61,805 nt of DNA from NCBI GenBank assembly GCA_016286995.1, contig JAEEVA010000016.1, forward strand, positions 1-61,805, in the 5' to 3' direction. Positions 51,201 to 59,363 of this stretch are shown here, in pieces. The position numbers were made by a program, and so were the translations under genes. Position 1 is the first letter of the stretch. Each line of letters opens with the position of its first letter. The DNA comes from Prevotella sp. (GTDB taxonomy: Bacteria; Bacteroidota; Bacteroidia; Bacteroidales; Bacteroidaceae). The notes under the pieces are model-generated. The model had not been told where the DNA came from. It saw only the letters and a list, made by a program, of their open reading frames with translations, and ran no database searches.

Positions 51201-52728
51201 GCTGGCCATCAAGGGAAGCTTGTCAAAACCCAAGGTCGACGGTGAGGTGTACCTTGACTCGTCGTATGTGGAGAGCATTCCCTACGGCGTGACGCTGCGC
51301 TTCGACAACGACCCTGTACGTATCGTTAATTCGAAGCTGCTGTTCGACAACTTCACCGTCTATGCCCACAACAATAATCCGCTGAATATTCAGGGCGACA
51401 TTGACTTCGGTGACATGGAGCGCATAATGGTGAATATGCGTATGAGGGCCAAAGACTATCAGATTATCAGCGCCAAGGAGAATCCGAACAGCATAGCCTA
51501 TGGTAAGGCCTTCGTAAACGTCTTGGCACGCATGAGCGGACCGCTCGACAGACTTTCGATGCGTGGCCGTGTGGAAGTGCTGGGCTCAACCGATATGTTC
51601 TATGTGCTGCGTGACTCGCCGCTGACCACCGACAACCAGTTGCAGAACCTGGTGAAGTTTACGGACTTCAGCGATACGACGCAGATTGTCGTAGAGCGTC
51701 CCGTACTGAACGGTTTCCAGATGGACCTGACCGTCGACGTGTCGAATGGAGCACATATCACGGCATTCCTCAATACAGACCATTCAAACTATGTCGACAT
51801 CATGGGTGGTGGCTCGCTGCGCATGCGCTATAACCCGCTTGATGACCTACAACTGCACGGCCGCTATACACTGACGAATGGTGAGATGAAATACTCGCTG
51901 CCGGTCATTCCGCTGAAGACTTGTACTATTCGCGACGGCAGCTACATTGAGTTTACCGGCGAGCCGATGAATCCAACGCTGAACATTACCGCCACAGAAC
52001 GCACGCGGGCTGCCGTAAATAGCAACGGCGCCAATCGCAGCGTGGCATTCGACTGTGGCGTCAAGATTACCCAGACACTGGATCACATGGGCGTGGAGTT
52101 TACGCTCGATGCTCCTGAGGACATGCAACTGCATAGCGAGCTGCAGGCGATGAGCGTCGAACAGCGTGGCAAGCTGGCCGTAACGATGCTGACAACAGGC
52201 ATGTACCTGGCCGACGGCAATACGGGGTCGTTCAGCATGAACTCGGCACTCAGCTCGTTCCTGAACTCTGAAATCAATAATATTACCGGCAATGCCTTGC
52301 GCACGCTGGACCTCTCATTCGGTATGGACAATTCGACAGACGCTACGGGAAATTCCCATACTGACTATTCCTTCAAGTTTGCCAAGCGCTTCATGAACAA
52401 TCGCCTGAAGGTGACAGTTGGAGGTCTGGTGTCGTCGGGTGCAGAACTGCAGCAACGCAACAACTCGTTCTTCGACAATGTCTCGCTGGAATACCGTCTG
52501 GACGATAGTGCCAACAAGTTTGTCACGCTGTTCTACCAGAACAATAGTTACGACTGGCTCGACGGCTATACGCAGAAGTACGGCGGCGGCTTCACGTGGC
52601 GGCGCAAGCTGCAAAGCTTCTGGGACATTTTCCGTTTCAAGGACCCACAGCCCGTCAGGCCGTCGACGCCGATGAGGAATGCCCTTCCTGTTGATACCCT
52701 AAAAACTGCCAACGATGAAAGAAGATAA
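48226..52728 (+). CDS. tamB: translocation/assembly module protein TamB
   Basis: The 1500-residue protein has one N-terminal membrane anchor (6-28) and an AsmA-like beginning (VGHVQLKFPLDLSIDDFKM). A long beta-rich periplasmic region follows, and the C-terminal TamB domain (DUF490) lies at about 1180-1450 (GGSLRMRYNPLDDLQLHGRY, GGGFTWRRKL near the end). TamB proteins form hydrophobic grooves bridging the two membranes for lipid transport and outer membrane protein insertion. Its partner tamL begins within or just after the end of this gene. Confidence 0.95.
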   Translation: MKKALWWIIGILLSPVLLFAVLVLLLYLPPVQNWAVDKVAEIASEKTGMEISVGHVQLKFPLDLSIDDFKMINGTDTIADMSHMVVDVKLRPLLDKRVVIKQLEINDTKLNTNGFIDAVRVKGDFRHLSLKSRGIDLDKQTVEVNGARLEGADLDVLLRDSVPEDTTTTKTLWIINADSISIRQSAVAVHLNDSTDAAVRFGSLTVREVLADLGKPEYRVGSIDWLDGGVRYGDIDMPQLALHTGELSMHGDSISIPSLHVKTPDSELSLAFDMPLSFTDSISPGNIQLNLDAQLGYQDIKTFTASLPEAMMERWPRYPLHVKGQVNGNMQYMEFTGLDVELPTAFAAKADGFVANLTDMDRLRADVRFKAETQNLNFIMASLPRDVQRNYRIPAGLQAEGRMKADGANYLADVKLREGQGMVALNGSVNTAVMRYDAQVTVKNLNVHHFMPHDSIYTVTADINAQGQGTDIFSRSTTLTADARIAHIGYGHWNLDNMTVEGDIRNGRGHAVVHSRNELLNGTVGFDALMDKRKIDGTLTADINCLDFYRMGLLPEPTSISLCGHLDLSSDLKQTYILSGLINDLSIRDSIQTFRPGDIGILLKARPDTTYLRAQSGDFIVKFDASGNYERLLKQLTILGDTVASKFSHRIIDEPAMRRLLPTMKLHVESKRENPVATFLKATQNIEFKELLFDIDASPVTGLNGKGHVHSLTLDDTRLDTINFRITQREKHLSFGGQVRNNKKNPQFVFNALFDGVLQQRGLTLGLRYFDADDKMGVRLGAQAEMVDSGIRVHLVPERPTLGYKEFSLNKDNYILMAYKKKMEANINLLADDGTSVQIYSEESDPTALQDLTVSLNKFNLAEITSVIPYVPRMTGLLNGDYHVVQHEDGNLSVVGDMAVRNMTYELSPIGNISAELAYLQKEGDAHAIEARLMKDYQEFGILSGTYYNSVKGSEDGNAIDAKFVMERLPLSIINGFIPDQLFGLQGYGEGELAIKGSLSKPKVDGEVYLDSSYVESIPYGVTLRFDNDPVRIVNSKLLFDNFTVYAHNNNPLNIQGDIDFGDMERIMVNMRMRAKDYQIISAKENPNSIAYGKAFVNVLARMSGPLDRLSMRGRVEVLGSTDMFYVLRDSPLTTDNQLQNLVKFTDFSDTTQIVVERPVLNGFQMDLTVDVSNGAHITAFLNTDHSNYVDIMGGGSLRMRYNPLDDLQLHGRYTLTNGEMKYSLPVIPLKTCTIRDGSYIEFTGEPMNPTLNITATERTRAAVNSNGANRSVAFDCGVKITQTLDHMGVEFTLDAPEDMQLHSELQAMSVEQRGKLAVTMLTTGMYLADGNTGSFSMNSALSSFLNSEINNITGNALRTLDLSFGMDNSTDATGNSHTDYSFKFAKRFMNNRLKVTVGGLVSSGAELQQRNNSFFDNVSLEYRLDDSANKFVTLFYQNNSYDWLDGYTQKYGGGFTWRRKLQSFWDIFRFKDPQPVRPSTPMRNALPVDTLKTANDERR

Positions 52729-55105
52729 AAGAAGATATATGAAGATGATGGAAGTGTGGCTGCTTCTGGCATTCTCCGTCTTCCTGATAACGTCCTGCTC
52801 GATGACCAAGGATATTCCTGACGATGAACAGTTGTTCACCGGATTGACCAAGATTAAATGGCAGGACTACGAACCCAACGATAACTTCACGCAGGCACAG
52901 CTGGAAGTAGAGACGGCGCTGGCCACGGCCCCCAATGGTGCCATTTTCGGTAGTTCCTACCGCCGCATGCCATTCTCGTGGGGCGTTACCGTCTGGAATA
53001 AATACCACGATAAGGACACACCCTTTGCCCGCTGGATGACGAAATCGTTTGGCAAGCAGCCTGTGCTGATGTCGTGGGTCAATCCTGCCCTGCGTTCGTC
53101 GGTAGCTCAGTCTGTATTGCACAATCACGGCTATTTCAGCGGCAATGTCACCTACGAGACCGTGCCGCAGAAGAATCCCAAGACGGCCAAAATAGCATAT
53201 ACAGTGAACTTCGGACCGCTGCACACTTTAGATAGCGTAGGCTATTTCGGTTTTCCCTCAGAAGCAGACAGCCTGATGCAGGCATCGCTGCCCGAGGCAT
53301 ACATCCATCGTGGTGACCCCTTTGTGGTGAGTAATCTTGAAGCCGAGCGACAGCGCATCAGCATGTTGCTGCGTAACAACGGATATTACTACTATCAGCC
53401 AAGCTTTGCCACGTATCTGGCTGACACCTTCGCCGTTGACCGCAAAGCTCAGTTACGATTACAGGTGGCCGATAGCATTCCCGACGTTGCCAAACGCAAG
53501 TGGTATATCGGACGCATCAATATCAACTTGAAAAAGAGCTTCATGGAACAGCTCAAGGACTCCGTTCGCCGCCGTTCCTTAACCGTTCACTTTAACGGCA
53601 AGAAACCGCCTGTCCGTACCCGTGTGCTGATGGCTGACATGAAGTTGCGCTCCCGTCAGCCATACAGCTACGATAACTACATGCAGACCATTTCCAAGAT
53701 TAATGCCTTGGGGCTGTTCTCGATGACCGACTTTAGCTTCACACCACGTAGCACGATGGTTAATGGTGCCTACGCCGACACCCTCGACCTGACGCTGAAC
53801 TGTGTGTTCGATAAGCCATGGGACTACTACGTCGAAACCAACATCAATGCTCGTACTATCGGCCGAGTAGGCCCAGAGGTGCGTATGGGTGTTGTTCGTC
53901 GTAATGCCTTCAGGGGCGGTGAGAAGATTGACGTCAACATTCATGGCTCATACGAATGGGCAACCAGTGGCGGCTCGTCGATGAATAATTACGAATATGG
54001 TGCCGACGCCTCTATCGAGTTCCCGCGTATTATTGCACCGTTCTTTGGCGGCAACCGTACACCTCGTCGTACTGAGAACGGACAGCGCCGTCGTCGTCGC
54101 CGTTTCTATGTCACACCTACTACCCTGGCCAAGGCGTCTGCCGATGTCATCTATCGCCCCAACTACTACAAGATGCATGTTGTTTCTGGTGAGTGGACCT
54201 ATCGTTGGCAGTCGTCAGCACAGAGTAGCCATGAGTTTTCGCCGCTGACGGTGAAGTATCAGTTTATGAACAGTCATACTGAAGCCTACGACTCTATCGT
54301 GCGCATCAATCCCTATCTGGCTGCTACCATGCAAGACTATTTCATTCCTGAGATGCGATATACTTATACCTACAACAGCCCCGCCTCGCTGATGAATCCC
54401 ATTCGCTGGGAGGTGACGCTGGCAGAGTCGGCCAATCTGGTGTCGCTGGGCTATCTGGCGGCAGGCCGGAGTTGGAATGAGAAAGACAAGAAGTTGTTCA
54501 AGAATCCCTACTCACAGTTTGTCAAACTGGAGACCGATTTCACCAAGACGTGGACCATCAATGATGCTTCACGGCTGGTAGGTCATGTCAATGCAGGCTT
54601 AATTTATGCCTACGGCAACAGCGACTGGCTGCCAAACAGCGAGATGTTTTATGTCGGTGGTGCCAATAGCATTCGAGCCTTCCATGTGCGCGGCATCGGT
54701 CCCGGAGAGTTCCCAGGAGTCGATGATAAAGCCATATCGTATCTGATGCAGAACGGCGACATCAAGCTGGTTATGAACTTGGAATATCGTCGTCAGCTGT
54801 TTGGCAAGCTGCATGGTGCCTTCTTCATCGATTCCGGTAATATATGGAACTTCGATGAAGACTACGAAGACGAATACTATAGAAAGTTATTTGCCAATAC
54901 CAAATTCCGCTGGAGCCACTTCCTAAAAGACTTGGCTTTGGGAACGGGTATCGGCATCCGCTACGACCTAGACTTCCTCATCCTTCGTCTGGACTGGGGC
55001 TTTGCGCTCCACGTTCCTTATGAAACGGGAAAGTCTGGCTACTTCAATATCAATAGTTTCAAGGACTGCCAAACGTTGCATTTTGCCATTGGCTATCCAT
55101 TCTGA
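52715..55105 (+). CDS. tamL: TamL, BamA/TamA-like outer membrane lipoprotein
   Basis: Unlike E. coli TamA, this 796-residue protein has a lipoprotein signal (LITSC, Cys28 from the first ATG). That is the mark of TamL, the Bacteroidota form of the Tam outer membrane subunit. POTRA-like repeats fill about 40-360, and a 16-strand Omp85 barrel follows (VGGANSIRAFHVRGIGPGEF, VMNLEYRRQLFGKLHGAFFI, ending HFAIGYPF). Starts are possible at 52715, 52739 and 52745; the first overlaps tamB by 14 bp, the later ones give a more typical signal peptide length. The 5' end is rich in GAAGAT words. Confidence 0.93.
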   Translation: MKEDKRRYMKMMEVWLLLAFSVFLITSCSMTKDIPDDEQLFTGLTKIKWQDYEPNDNFTQAQLEVETALATAPNGAIFGSSYRRMPFSWGVTVWNKYHDKDTPFARWMTKSFGKQPVLMSWVNPALRSSVAQSVLHNHGYFSGNVTYETVPQKNPKTAKIAYTVNFGPLHTLDSVGYFGFPSEADSLMQASLPEAYIHRGDPFVVSNLEAERQRISMLLRNNGYYYYQPSFATYLADTFAVDRKAQLRLQVADSIPDVAKRKWYIGRININLKKSFMEQLKDSVRRRSLTVHFNGKKPPVRTRVLMADMKLRSRQPYSYDNYMQTISKINALGLFSMTDFSFTPRSTMVNGAYADTLDLTLNCVFDKPWDYYVETNINARTIGRVGPEVRMGVVRRNAFRGGEKIDVNIHGSYEWATSGGSSMNNYEYGADASIEFPRIIAPFFGGNRTPRRTENGQRRRRRRFYVTPTTLAKASADVIYRPNYYKMHVVSGEWTYRWQSSAQSSHEFSPLTVKYQFMNSHTEAYDSIVRINPYLAATMQDYFIPEMRYTYTYNSPASLMNPIRWEVTLAESANLVSLGYLAAGRSWNEKDKKLFKNPYSQFVKLETDFTKTWTINDASRLVGHVNAGLIYAYGNSDWLPNSEMFYVGGANSIRAFHVRGIGPGEFPGVDDKAISYLMQNGDIKLVMNLEYRRQLFGKLHGAFFIDSGNIWNFDEDYEDEYYRKLFANTKFRWSHFLKDLALGTGIGIRYDLDFLILRLDWGFALHVPYETGKSGYFNINSFKDCQTLHFAIGYPF

Positions 55106-55157
55106 TAAAAAGGGTAAGAAGATTAGAAAGTAAAGAGTAATAGATAAGGGAATAACT

Positions 55158-55793
55158 ATGAAGACAGTATTTCTTGGCACATTGACATTGTTGCTGCTGT
55201 TAGCCTCATGTGGTGGACGTAAACACGATGCCGACTACTACATGGCGATGGTCGACAGCATCCGCAAGGCTGAACAAGTAAAGGATATCCAGCAGAAAGC
55301 CGGTATTTACAACGACCCTGTAGAAGCTTGGTTTGACACACTTCAGCTACGCACTCTACCCATTCAGTCGGCAGGTACGAACTTGGCACTACTGGGCGAG
55401 TTCAAAACTGTGCCAATGAATGTCAACGAGTATTTTGGCTACAACCCCAGTGCCAAACTCAAGGCTATCGCACTTCCCTCTGCTTACCGTCGTCAGGTTA
55501 TACTGTTGGCTGAGATGGTTGATTCCATAACGCCCCGTATGCAGCTCTATGTTATGGATAAGAAGCACATGCCCATCGACCAGTTGTGCATTTACGAACA
55601 GGCTAATGAAAGGTTCGATGGTGACTACGGTAAAACGTTCATGGAATACTTTATTACTACAAAATATGAAATTACGCTCATGCTATACTTTCAGTCACAC
55701 AACCGTGAGCGTAAACCCGAACTATTGAACTCACGTCGTTTCCTCATTAACAAAGACGGAATGTTTGAGGAAACGGTCATTGAGTTGGAGTGA
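55158..55793 (+). CDS. lipoprotein of unknown function
   Basis: The 211-residue protein begins with a clear lipoprotein signal (LLLLLASCGG, Cys18). The mature part has a helical start (DADYYMAMVDSIRKAEQVKD), VEAWFDTLQLRTLPIQ and a Tyr/Phe-rich second half. I do not recognise a family. It lies 52 bp after tamL in the same orientation and may be cotranscribed with tamB-tamL, which would place it in the outer membrane biogenesis context. Confidence 0.8.
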   Translation: MKTVFLGTLTLLLLLASCGGRKHDADYYMAMVDSIRKAEQVKDIQQKAGIYNDPVEAWFDTLQLRTLPIQSAGTNLALLGEFKTVPMNVNEYFGYNPSAKLKAIALPSAYRRQVILLAEMVDSITPRMQLYVMDKKHMPIDQLCIYEQANERFDGDYGKTFMEYFITTKYEITLMLYFQSHNRERKPELLNSRRFLINKDGMFEETVIELE

Positions 55794-55831
55794 TGAACTC
55801 GACGTTATATTGATATGTCGTTATCACGAAG

Positions 55832-56410
55832 TTAAAGGAGTTTTGCCAGACGGGAGCGCAGTTGTTCGGCTTCACTCTTTCGGATACTGAGCACTATCTC
55901 ACATGTATTGTCATATGTCTGGCTGATGATGCGTGGATTCATGTCCTTGACGATACGCATCACGTCGTTCATTTGAGGATAGGCAAAGGAATACTTCACC
56001 AGTTCTTCCACTTGACGGGTTATGATAGTGGCGTGGGCAATGGCGTCGGCGGCTGCCTCACGATAGGCCACAATGAGTCCGCTGGTACCTAAGTTGACGC
56101 CGCCGTAGTAGCGTACTACGACAATCAGGATGTTGGTCAGATCGTTGCTGTTGATTTGGCCGAGAATGGGCTTGCCGGCAGTACTTGATGGCTCACCGTC
56201 GTCATTGATGCGAAAGTCGGTACGGTCGGCCCCAAGCATGTAGGCAAAACAGACGTGACGAGCATCGTAGTATTTCTTGCGATACTGGGCAATGATGTCT
56301 TTCACCTCGTTGACAGTCTCAACGGGGTGGGCAAAAGCGAGGAACTTACTCCGTTTCTCGGTGTAATATCCCTCGCTTGTTGTTGCTATGGTGCGGTATT
56401 CGTCAGTCAT
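55832..56410 (-). CDS. YigZ/IMPACT family protein
   Basis: The 192-residue protein has the UPF0029/IMPACT N-terminal domain, with KRSKFLAFAHPVETV, RHVCFAYMLGADRTDFR, DDGEPSSTAGKPIL and VVRYYGGVNLGTSGLI, and a C-terminal DUF1949-like ferredoxin fold. Bacterial YigZ proteins are linked to stress survival and nucleic acid binding, with no settled activity. It is the third gene of the HIT-DUF1015-yigZ minus-strand group, separated from DUF1015 by a 9-bp repeat array. Confidence 0.92.
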   Translation of the reverse strand: MTDEYRTIATTSEGYYTEKRSKFLAFAHPVETVNEVKDIIAQYRKKYYDARHVCFAYMLGADRTDFRINDDGEPSSTAGKPILGQINSNDLTNILIVVVRYYGGVNLGTSGLIVAYREAAADAIAHATIITRQVEELVKYSFAYPQMNDVMRIVKDMNPRIISQTYDNTCEIVLSIRKSEAEQLRSRLAKLL

Positions 56411-56422
56411 AGATTGATGATA

Positions 56423-56458
56423 GTAACTATATTAACTATAGGTACTATAGTAACTATA
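56423..56458. repeat. four 9-bp units between DUF1015 and yigZ
   Basis: GTAACTATA, TTAACTATA, GGTACTATA and GTAACTATA lie end to end, ending at the last codons of the DUF1015 gene (minus strand). Confidence 0.8.
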
Positions 56459-57701
56459 CCAATTTATGAATCACTAGGCCAGAACGTAGTTTCGGCTCAA
56501 ACCAGGTCGCCTTTGGCGGCATAATCTTACCGCTGTCGGCAATGTCCATAATTTGCTGCATCGTGACAGGGTAGAGGGCCAATGCGGCACGCATCTCACC
56601 AGAGTCGACGCGACGTTTCAACTCACCCAGACCACGCAGACCGCCAACGAAGTCGATGCGCTTCGACGAACGCAGGTCGCCAATATTCAGAATCTCGTCA
56701 AGAATCAGACGGCTTGAAATATCTACATCAAGCACACCGATGGGGTCGTTATTGTCATAAGTGCCGTCTTTGGCTACCAGACTGTACCAATGACCGTCGA
56801 GATACAATGAGAATTCGTGTAACTGGGCTGGCTTGTAAGTGTCCGTACCCTTGTCCTTCACGTCAAAGTTCTTCTGAAGTGCGGCGAGGAACTCTTCCGA
56901 GGTCAGTCCGTTCAGGTCCTTTACTACGCGGTTGTAATCGAGAATGGTCAACTGTGAAGCCTGGAAGCATACGGCCATGAAGAAGTTATACTCCTCGTCA
57001 CCACGATGGTTGGGGTTCTGCTTCTGCTTCTCAGCACCCACAAGTGCGGCTGCTGCTGAGCGGTGGTGGCCGTCGGCAATGTAGAGGCTCGGCATCTTAG
57101 CAAACTCAGCAGTAATGGTCTGCATGTCCTGTTCGTCATCAATCACCCAGAACTGATGACGGAATCCGTCAATTGGAGCTATGAAGTCGTACACTGGTTC
57201 CGTTTTGGCATAGCGCATGATGATGGCGTCGAGTACCTTATTGTCAGGATAGGCGAAGAATACCGGCTCGATATTGGCATTGTTTACGCGAACATGCTTC
57301 ATGCGGTCTTCTTCCTTGTCACGGCGCGTCAGCTCGTGTTTCTTGATGTGCCCCTTCTGGTAGTCGTCAGTATGGGCGCATACTACCAAACCATATTGTG
57401 TCTTTCCATTCATGGTCTGTGCATATATATAATAATGTTCGTGCGAGTCCTGTACCAGCCAGCCTTTATCCTGAAACTTCTGGAAGTTCTCGGCAGCCTT
57501 CTCATACACCCTCGGGTCGTATTCCGATGTACCTTCTGGGAAATCAATCTCAGGTTTGATGATGTGGTACAAACTCTTCTCGTTGTCGCCAGCCTCGGCG
57601 CGAGCCTCTTCACTGTCAAGCACGTCGTAGGGACGGCTTTCTACTTGCTCCACCAATTCCTTTGGTGGGCGTATTCCCTTAAATGGTTTAATGATTGCCA
57701 T
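56454..57701 (-). CDS. DUF1015 family protein
   Basis: The 415-residue protein matches DUF1015: the start IIKPFKGIRPPKELVEQVESRPYDVL, SLYHIIKPEIDFPEG, LYIADGHHRSAAAALVGAE and FMAVCFQASQL. The GHHRS motif recalls ParB/Srx-like nucleotide-binding folds, and serine kinase activity is known for some SerK proteins related to it; whether this protein has it is unknown. In Bacteroidota DUF1015 genes often sit next to serC/serA, which is not the case here. Its ATG overlaps the HIT gene stop by one base. Confidence 0.92.
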   Translation of the reverse strand: MAIIKPFKGIRPPKELVEQVESRPYDVLDSEEARAEAGDNEKSLYHIIKPEIDFPEGTSEYDPRVYEKAAENFQKFQDKGWLVQDSHEHYYIYAQTMNGKTQYGLVVCAHTDDYQKGHIKKHELTRRDKEEDRMKHVRVNNANIEPVFFAYPDNKVLDAIIMRYAKTEPVYDFIAPIDGFRHQFWVIDDEQDMQTITAEFAKMPSLYIADGHHRSAAAALVGAEKQKQNPNHRGDEEYNFFMAVCFQASQLTILDYNRVVKDLNGLTSEEFLAALQKNFDVKDKGTDTYKPAQLHEFSLYLDGHWYSLVAKDGTYDNNDPIGVLDVDISSRLILDEILNIGDLRSSKRIDFVGGLRGLGELKRRVDSGEMRAALALYPVTMQQIMDIADSGKIMPPKATWFEPKLRSGLVIHKLV

Positions 57702-58138
57702 TATTTATTTAAATAAAGATTCTCCTTGATTTTCTCAATCATTTCGGCATATTCAGCATCGCTCAGATAGACTTTGCCAGGATTCATTTGGAATGTACCA
57801 CCATAGTCTGGACCATCGACATACTTCGGAGCCAAATGGAAATGCAGGTGCGACAACTTATCGCTGTAGGCACCATAGTTGATTTTTTCGGGATTGAAAG
57901 CACGCTGCATAGCACGGGTTACACGAGCAACGTCGGCCATAAAGGCATTACGCTCTTCGTCAGTCAGTTCATTCAGGTCGTTGACATGATCTTTGTAGGC
58001 CACCAGACAACGGCCATGATAGGTCTGCTCCTTGAATAAAAACGCGCGAGACACTTGAAGCTCGCAAATCTCAATCATTAAATCGTGTAACGTTTGATTG
58101 TTTGTGCAGTACAGACACTGCTTGGGGTCACTTTGCAT
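57701..58138 (-). CDS. HIT-family nucleotide-binding hydrolase
   Basis: The 145-residue protein has the histidine triad HLHFHLAPK (His97, His99, His101) and a likely metal-binding pair in KQCLYCTNN near the N-terminus. HIT proteins hydrolyse nucleoside phosphoramidates or dinucleoside polyphosphates. It leads the three-gene minus-strand group and is divergent from ftcD, sharing the repeat-filled promoter region. Confidence 0.92.
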   Translation of the reverse strand: MQSDPKQCLYCTNNQTLHDLMIEICELQVSRAFLFKEQTYHGRCLVAYKDHVNDLNELTDEERNAFMADVARVTRAMQRAFNPEKINYGAYSDKLSHLHFHLAPKYVDGPDYGGTFQMNPGKVYLSDAEYAEMIEKIKENLYLNK

Positions 58139-58173
58139 ATTGTTTTATTTGTTTTGATTTGTTATTTTCCCTG

Positions 58174-58307
58174 CAAAGGTACAATATTTTCAGTTCATAG
58201 TTCATAGTCCATAGTCCATAGTTGCAGTCGTTTAACATCTTTTATTACAAACAATTCAAAAAAACTATGAACTGTGAACTATGAACTATGAACTTTTTGT
58301 ACCTTTG
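58174..58307. promoter_or_regulatory. divergent promoters bracketed by inverted heptamer arrays
   Basis: The HIT promoter has TACCTTTG on the minus strand (58174-58181); the ftcD promoter has TACCTTTG on the plus strand (58300-58307). Directly behind each is an array of AACTATG-type heptamers: 58192-58223 (minus orientation) and 58263-58294 (plus orientation). The two arrays are inverted copies matching at 29 of 32 positions. Each array occupies the place of the -33 box, where no TTTG is found. Confidence 0.75.
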
Positions 58308-58330
58308 TCGCCAAATTATAGTGTTTTGAT

Positions 58331-59350
58331 ATGCCGATGAATGGACCATTGATGGAGTGTGTGCCCAACTTCAGTGAGGGGCGCGATATGCGAGTGATTC
58401 AGCAGATTACAGATGCTATTGCGTCAGTTTCTGGTGTTAGGGTGTTGCATGTTGATCCAGGCTATGCCACCAACCGTACTGTGGTTACCTTTGCGGGTAA
58501 TCCGAATGATGTCGTTGAGGCTGCTTTTCGCGGTGTTGCCAAGGCTGCTGAACTGATAGATATGCGCTATCATCACGGCACGCATCCTCGCCAGGGTGCC
58601 ACTGATGTGTTGCCACTCGTACCAATCAGCGGTATTACACTCAAAGAGTGTGCTGAACTGGCCCGTCAGTTGGCTGACCGCATGGCTCGGGAGTTGGGTA
58701 TACCTTGTTATTGCTATGAGGCTGCGGCCTACCGTCCGGCTTTCCGAAATCTGGCTGTGTGTAGGGCAGGAGAATACGAGGCCCTTCACGACAAGCTAAC
58801 CGATCCAGCCCGTCAGCCAGACAAGATGCCCGCCGACCTCTCCAAAGTCGAACGAACAGGCTGTTCCGTCGTCGGAGCTCGTAACTATCTTATTGCTGTC
58901 AACTTCAATCTCAACACCACCGACAAGCAGATTGCTCACGCTATTGCCTGTGATATTCGTGAGTCAGGTCGTAAAGTAACTGATGCCAATGGTAACATCG
59001 TCCATCAGTCTGGCACGTTGAAGTGTGTCAAGGCCATTGGCTGGTATATCGAGGAATACGGTATAGCCCAGGTGTCTGTGAATCTGACTGATATCAGCAT
59101 CACCTCCCTGCATGTCGCTTACGACGAAGTATGCCGCTGTGCCGCCTTACGGGGTGTTAAGGTTACTGGTACTGAAATTATCGGCATGCTACCCGAAAGT
59201 GTCCTTCTCGATGCCGGTCGACACTATCTGAAGCCCGTTACTACCAATGTCTCACCCTCTAAACTCATCGATGCTGCCATCCATAACATGCATCTTGATG
59301 ACCTCAAGCCTTTTATCCCTCAGGAGAAAATTATTGAGTTTGCCTTGTAA
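58331..59350 (+). CDS. ftcD: glutamate formimidoyltransferase
   Basis: FtcD transfers the formimino group of formiminoglutamate to tetrahydrofolate, the last part of histidine degradation. The 339-residue protein begins MECVPNFSEGRD after five residues and has HVDPGYATNRTVVTFAG, HHGTHPRQGATDVLPLVP and VGARNYLIAVNFNLNT, all typical of the formiminotransferase N and C subdomains. The cyclodeaminase domain is absent, as in other Bacteroidota, where fchA is separate. hutH, hutU and hutI are not nearby, so it seems to be transcribed alone from its own promoter. Confidence 0.94.
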   Translation: MPMNGPLMECVPNFSEGRDMRVIQQITDAIASVSGVRVLHVDPGYATNRTVVTFAGNPNDVVEAAFRGVAKAAELIDMRYHHGTHPRQGATDVLPLVPISGITLKECAELARQLADRMARELGIPCYCYEAAAYRPAFRNLAVCRAGEYEALHDKLTDPARQPDKMPADLSKVERTGCSVVGARNYLIAVNFNLNTTDKQIAHAIACDIRESGRKVTDANGNIVHQSGTLKCVKAIGWYIEEYGIAQVSVNLTDISITSLHVAYDEVCRCAALRGVKVTGTEIIGMLPESVLLDAGRHYLKPVTTNVSPSKLIDAAIHNMHLDDLKPFIPQEKIIEFAL

Positions 59351-59363
59351 CGGTCTTGTATTG

